Assembly (NCBI GenBank): GCA_947258735.1 | Contig: CAMYJJ010000011.1 | Location: 1 to 27,577, forward strand | Direction of reading: 5' to 3' | DNA length: 27,577 bases | From: Thermodesulfovibrionia bacterium | Lineage (GTDB): Bacteria > Nitrospirota > Thermodesulfovibrionia > UBA6902 | Translations under genes and position numbers: made by a program | Shown: positions 25,103 through 27,577 of the stretch, piece after piece | How the letters are laid out: the number at the start of each line of letters is the position of its first letter | How positions within the stretch are numbered: position 1 is the stretch's first letter | The notes under the pieces: model-generated | Told to the model about the DNA's origin: nothing | The model's database searches: none | What the model saw: the letters and a program-made list of their open reading frames with translations, nothing else

Positions 25103-25204
25103 TTAAATTGCGGCAACATCAATCTTGTCATATTCTCGATGTGTCCCGACAAAACAAATGTAAACAATTGAATGTTCATACTGAACAACTACAACTAATC
25201 GTTC
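25103..25204 (-). pseudogene. higB: HigB toxin, C-terminal remnant truncated by IS insertion
   Basis: On the minus strand, from the element boundary to a TAA at 25103-25105, one frame reads RLVVVVQYEHSIVYICFVGT followed by HREYDKIDVAAI. This is the C-terminal end of HigB-type mRNA interferases (family pattern YRLVVxINYExxxVYIRFVGTHxEYDxID). Only about 33 of ~95-100 codons are left; upstream the sequence is no longer HigB. The stop lies 15 bp from the higA start, the usual toxin-antitoxin spacing. The missing 5' part would be on the other side of the element, outside the window, or deleted. Confidence 0.85.
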
Positions 25205-25210
25205 AAGTAA

Positions 25211-25223
25211 GCCGCTACGCGGC
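25211..25223. other. Terminal hairpin at the left end of the IS91-like element
   Basis: GCCGC-TAC-GCGGC, a perfect 5-bp stem with a 3-base loop, lies within about 10 bp of the element boundary; in the family such hairpins mark terIS or oriIS ends. Its sequence agrees at 10 of 13 positions with the core of the right hairpin (27547-27559). Confidence 0.6.
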
Positions 25224-25295
25224 AGATGCTAATTGACATATTATACACCCTCCGTTGAGATAGTCTATAAAAAAATTCAAAAGGAGGGATGTATT

Positions 25296-26198
25296 ATGGA
25301 CAACAAAATCAGGGAACGTATGGTCGGAGACATGCAGCTGTGCGGCTACAGTGAGAGGACGCAGGAGTCGTATCTTCGGGCAGTACGGCAGCTACAGGAT
25401 TACTGTGGAAAATCGGCGGAATCGATTACTGAGGAAGAAGTAAGGAAGTATTTCTTGTTTATCAAAAACGAGCTGAAGTACGCCTCAGCCACCATCAAGA
25501 TCGCCTATTACGGCATCAGGTTTTTCTACAAGACCACGCTGAAGAAGTCCTGGGACACGCTTGAGCTTATCAGGGCGGGAAACGAGCGGCGGCTTCCGGT
25601 GGTGCTGAGTGTTGATGAGGCCCGTACGATTATCGGAAGCATACGGACCGTCCAGAACCGGACCTACATGTATACCGTATATTCCTGCGGCCTGAGACTG
25701 CAGGAGGCCCTGAACCTCCAGGTCAGTGACATTGACAGCAAACGGATGGTGATCCACGTGCATCGCGGCAAGGGGGCAAAGGACCGGTATGTCCCGCTTC
25801 CAAAGAGCACACTGCTTATGCTCAGGGCATACTGGCGTACTCACAGAAACCCGGTCTGGATTTTTCCCTTCCGCGGCAAGGGGGGCAAAAAGGCGCCGAC
25901 CGCCACTCAGCCGATGGACCGCTCAACGGTAAACGGCGCCCTGATCCGTACACTCAGGCAGCTGCCCTTTATCAGAAAGAAGGTCTCCATCCACACTTTC
26001 CGACATTCCTATGCAACGCACCTGCTTGAGGCCGGAGTCAATATCCGTCTGATCCAGCAGTACATGGGACACAAGTCCCTGATGACCATGCTGGTCTACC
26101 TGCATATTACCACATTCGGGCAGACTGACGCCTATAAGAAAATCAATGAAATCATGACGGAACGGCCGGACTCCGGGAAGCAGGGGGGTGTGCAATGA
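25296..26198 (+). CDS. Tyrosine recombinase/integrase (XerD-like) of the IS91-like element
   Basis: A 300-residue site-specific recombinase. The N-terminal SAM-like core-binding domain (about 1-95, MQLCGYSERTQESYLRAVRQ) is followed by the catalytic domain, with Arg134 (CGLRLQEALNL), Lys159 or 162 (RGKGAKDRYVPLP), His233 and Arg236 (HTFRHSYATHLLEAG), His259 (MGHKS) and the nucleophile Tyr268 (MLVYLHITT), so the active site is complete. The frame stays open upstream to a TTG near 25233, but ATG 25296 has an AGGAGGG site and is preferred. Its stop overlaps the transposase start (ATGA), which indicates a coupled pair. Some IS91-family elements are known to carry such a recombinase gene; its role in movement is not clear. 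Confidence 0.92.
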   Translation: MDNKIRERMVGDMQLCGYSERTQESYLRAVRQLQDYCGKSAESITEEEVRKYFLFIKNELKYASATIKIAYYGIRFFYKTTLKKSWDTLELIRAGNERRLPVVLSVDEARTIIGSIRTVQNRTYMYTVYSCGLRLQEALNLQVSDIDSKRMVIHVHRGKGAKDRYVPLPKSTLLMLRAYWRTHRNPVWIFPFRGKGGKKAPTATQPMDRSTVNGALIRTLRQLPFIRKKVSIHTFRHSYATHLLEAGVNIRLIQQYMGHKSLMTMLVYLHITTFGQTDAYKKINEIMTERPDSGKQGGVQ

Positions 26199-27280
26199 GT
26201 CATATTCAAAAGATCTTCACTCGCTACGGGGCTGAATACATCAGACGCTACGGAAACCGGATGCCCGAAAACCATCAGAGGGCGGTCTCTGCCATTCAGC
26301 AGTGCAGAGGGGGCGCATTTGGGTTCAATGTATTTCAGTGCGGCTCATGCAGGGATACCCATATCACCCGGTGCTCCTGCGGCAACCGCCACTGCCCCAC
26401 CTGCCAGCATGAAAAGTCCGGGCAATGGCTCATAAATCAGTCACAAAACCTCCTGCCTTGCCCGTACTTCCTCATCACCTTTACCGTGCCGGAAAATCTG
26501 CGTGCCTTTTGCAGAAGCAATCAGAGGGTGGCTTACTCTGCCATGTTTTCCGCGGCATCGGAGGCGCTGAAGACCCTTGCAAAAGACCCCCGCTTTGTTG
26601 GAGCAGAGAAGACGGGATGTACCGCCGTGCTTCACACCTGGGGCCGCACGCTTCAGTACCATCCCCACATTCACTTCATCGTGCCCGGAGGAGGGATTTC
26701 ACAAGATCCTCGAAAGTGGCATCCTTCAGGGCGTGCCTTCTTTGTTCATGTCGAGCCTCTCTCTATTATATATAGAGCAAAGTTTCGGGATGCCATGAAA
26801 GAGGCAGGACTCTCTCATTTGATCGACCCTTCGCTCTGGGAAAAGGACTGGGTTGTGCACTCAAAGGCAGTTGGTGATGGAAGGGCCTCGTTGAAATACC
26901 TTGCGCCCTATGTATTTCGGGTCGCCATTTCCAACTCCCGCATTGTCAGTTATGACAACCATCAGGTGACGTTCCGCTACAAAAAGACCGGAAGCAACCG
27001 GCTTCGCACCATGACGCTTGATGCCATGGAGTTTATCAGGCGCTTTCTTCAGCATGTGCTTCCCCAGGGCTTTATGAAAATCAGACACTATGGCCTTCTC
27101 AGCAGCACCTGTGCAATCGCAATTGAGAAAGTGAGAGCTTTGATCTCCGAGGTATCGGAATCACTTCTACGGATGACTGTACCGGATATCCCTCTGCCTT
27201 CACCGCTGACCTGCAGACACTGCGCCTCTCCCATGAGGAGGACCCGCTTCATTTCACCCCGCAACCGTGCGCCGGGGTAG
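26195..27280 (+). CDS. IS91-family rolling-circle transposase (HUH, Y2)
   Basis: A 361-residue transposase. It has an N-terminal zinc-binding domain (CGSC and CSCGNRHCPTCQ, about residues 49-71), the metal-binding HUH motif in YHPHIHFIVPGGG (His158 and His160), and the two catalytic tyrosines in KYLAPYVFRVAISNSRI (Tyr235 and Tyr239). These are all the parts needed for rolling-circle strand transfer. The C-terminal end has another Cys pair (CRHCASPM). It appears full-length. It starts inside the stop codon of the recombinase gene (ATGA overlap). The family assignment is firm. Confidence 0.95.
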   Translation: MSHIQKIFTRYGAEYIRRYGNRMPENHQRAVSAIQQCRGGAFGFNVFQCGSCRDTHITRCSCGNRHCPTCQHEKSGQWLINQSQNLLPCPYFLITFTVPENLRAFCRSNQRVAYSAMFSAASEALKTLAKDPRFVGAEKTGCTAVLHTWGRTLQYHPHIHFIVPGGGISQDPRKWHPSGRAFFVHVEPLSIIYRAKFRDAMKEAGLSHLIDPSLWEKDWVVHSKAVGDGRASLKYLAPYVFRVAISNSRIVSYDNHQVTFRYKKTGSNRLRTMTLDAMEFIRRFLQHVLPQGFMKIRHYGLLSSTCAIAIEKVRALISEVSESLLRMTVPDIPLPSPLTCRHCASPMRRTRFISPRNRAPG

Positions 27281-27577
27281 CAGAACTTAATCGCTGCTTC
27301 GGTGTTCAGGTGTAAAGCGTCTTTTGCCGGTTGAATATTCCGGACAATACCCGTGCGTCCTGATACTCTCTTTTTGATTGATTACGACTGGAAATGCTCC
27401 GTAAAACAGGACAGCTCATTCACGGAATACTCTCACCGATAATACCGCAGCAACTTTCACACTGCACCCATCTTCTTCAACCGCAGCCCTATGTGAACCA
27501 TTACCCCTACACATCCACCGGTCTTCTTGAACAACGGAATAGACCTCCGGCTTCGCGGCGATCTATTCCATTATTTG
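27281..27577. other. 3' non-coding end of the IS91-like element
   Basis: These 297 bp show no supportable gene. The end contains the inverted repeat GGAATAGA / TCTATTCC (27536-27543 and 27562-27569) around a CCGGCTTCGCGGC core, the expected kind of oriIS structure downstream of an IS91-type transposase. Whether the element ends here or past base 27577 cannot be seen. Confidence 0.55.

Larger units (their letters stand above)
25205..27577 (+). mobile_element. IS91-like element with tyrosine recombinase and Y2 transposase genes (right end uncertain)
   Basis: The left boundary is where HigB similarity stops, at GTTCAAG (25201-25207); IS91-family elements are known to join such GTTC/CAAG tetranucleotides. 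It contains two overlapping genes: a XerD-like recombinase and a rolling-circle transposase. Hairpins with a related core lie near both sides: GCCGCTACGCGGC (25211-25223) and a CCGGCTTCGCGGC core within an 8-bp inverted repeat GGAATAGA/TCTATTCC (27536-27569). The right end may lie at or beyond the window edge. The two genes look more GC-rich than the neighbouring chromosome. Confidence 0.8.

Overview
The window reads like a chromosomal stretch of a Gram-negative bacterium with a complex signalling repertoire. It carries a type IV pilus secretin operon, lipoproteins, a sigma-54 activator and a c-di-GMP enzyme. Gene order (pilMNOPQ followed by an aroC start) and dispersed palindromes of the CCTGCC..GGCAGG type recall Nitrospirota or Desulfobacterota ('deltaproteobacterial') genomes. 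That placement is inference; the phylum cannot be fixed from sequence reading alone. No rRNA, tRNA or CRISPR array was found.

Layout. 1-519 is the 3' end of a TrkH-type K+ transporter. 870-8128 is a tight pilus operon, pilM-N-O-P-Q, followed by two lipoprotein genes with Ig-like or beta-rich extracellular domains; it closes with a strong terminator at 8155-8184. 8277-8733 is a broken aroC (chorismate synthase, N-terminal ~40% only). 8860-14804 is a self-contained sensory and stress module. On the minus strand it has a PAS-AAA+-Fis sigma-54 activator and a membrane histidine-kinase-like sensor. Divergently it has a -24/-12 promoter driving two UspA proteins and a YeeE/YedE-type sulfur transporter. 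15041-16846 is typA/bipA (minus). 17375-21428 holds a PilB-type pilus ATPase with a C-terminal pseudo-receiver and a PAS-PAS-GGDEF-PilZ protein, separated by a MITE-like repeat. 21524-25087 contains small conserved genes (DUF6941, a Cys-cluster protein, DUF805, a [2Fe-2S] ferredoxin-like protein, a PPC/DUF296 protein, HigA antitoxin) and a ~690-bp gene-free stretch rich in hairpins. From about 25205 to the end lies an IS91-like element (tyrosine recombinase plus Y2 HUH transposase), which has removed all but the C-terminus of the HigB toxin.

How the parts work together. The pilus genes at 870-5393 supply the inner-membrane platform and secretin, and the ATPase at 17375 is the likely extension motor. 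Its N-terminus matches the c-di-GMP-binding MshEN motif, and the next gene makes (and, through PilZ, probably also binds) c-di-GMP, so a local c-di-GMP-to-pilus circuit is plausible.

The most unusual system is at 8860-14804. The sensor has a CxxCH (possible haem c) site in its periplasmic Cache domain, but an Asp where the phosphoacceptor His of the H-box should be. The neighbouring sigma-54 activator has no receiver domain. Phosphotransfer between them therefore looks impossible by the usual route, and a NifL/NifA-like direct protein-protein control is a reasonable hypothesis. A cluster of GTTAA half-sites upstream of a canonical sigma-54 promoter points to the usp-usp-yeeE genes as the output.
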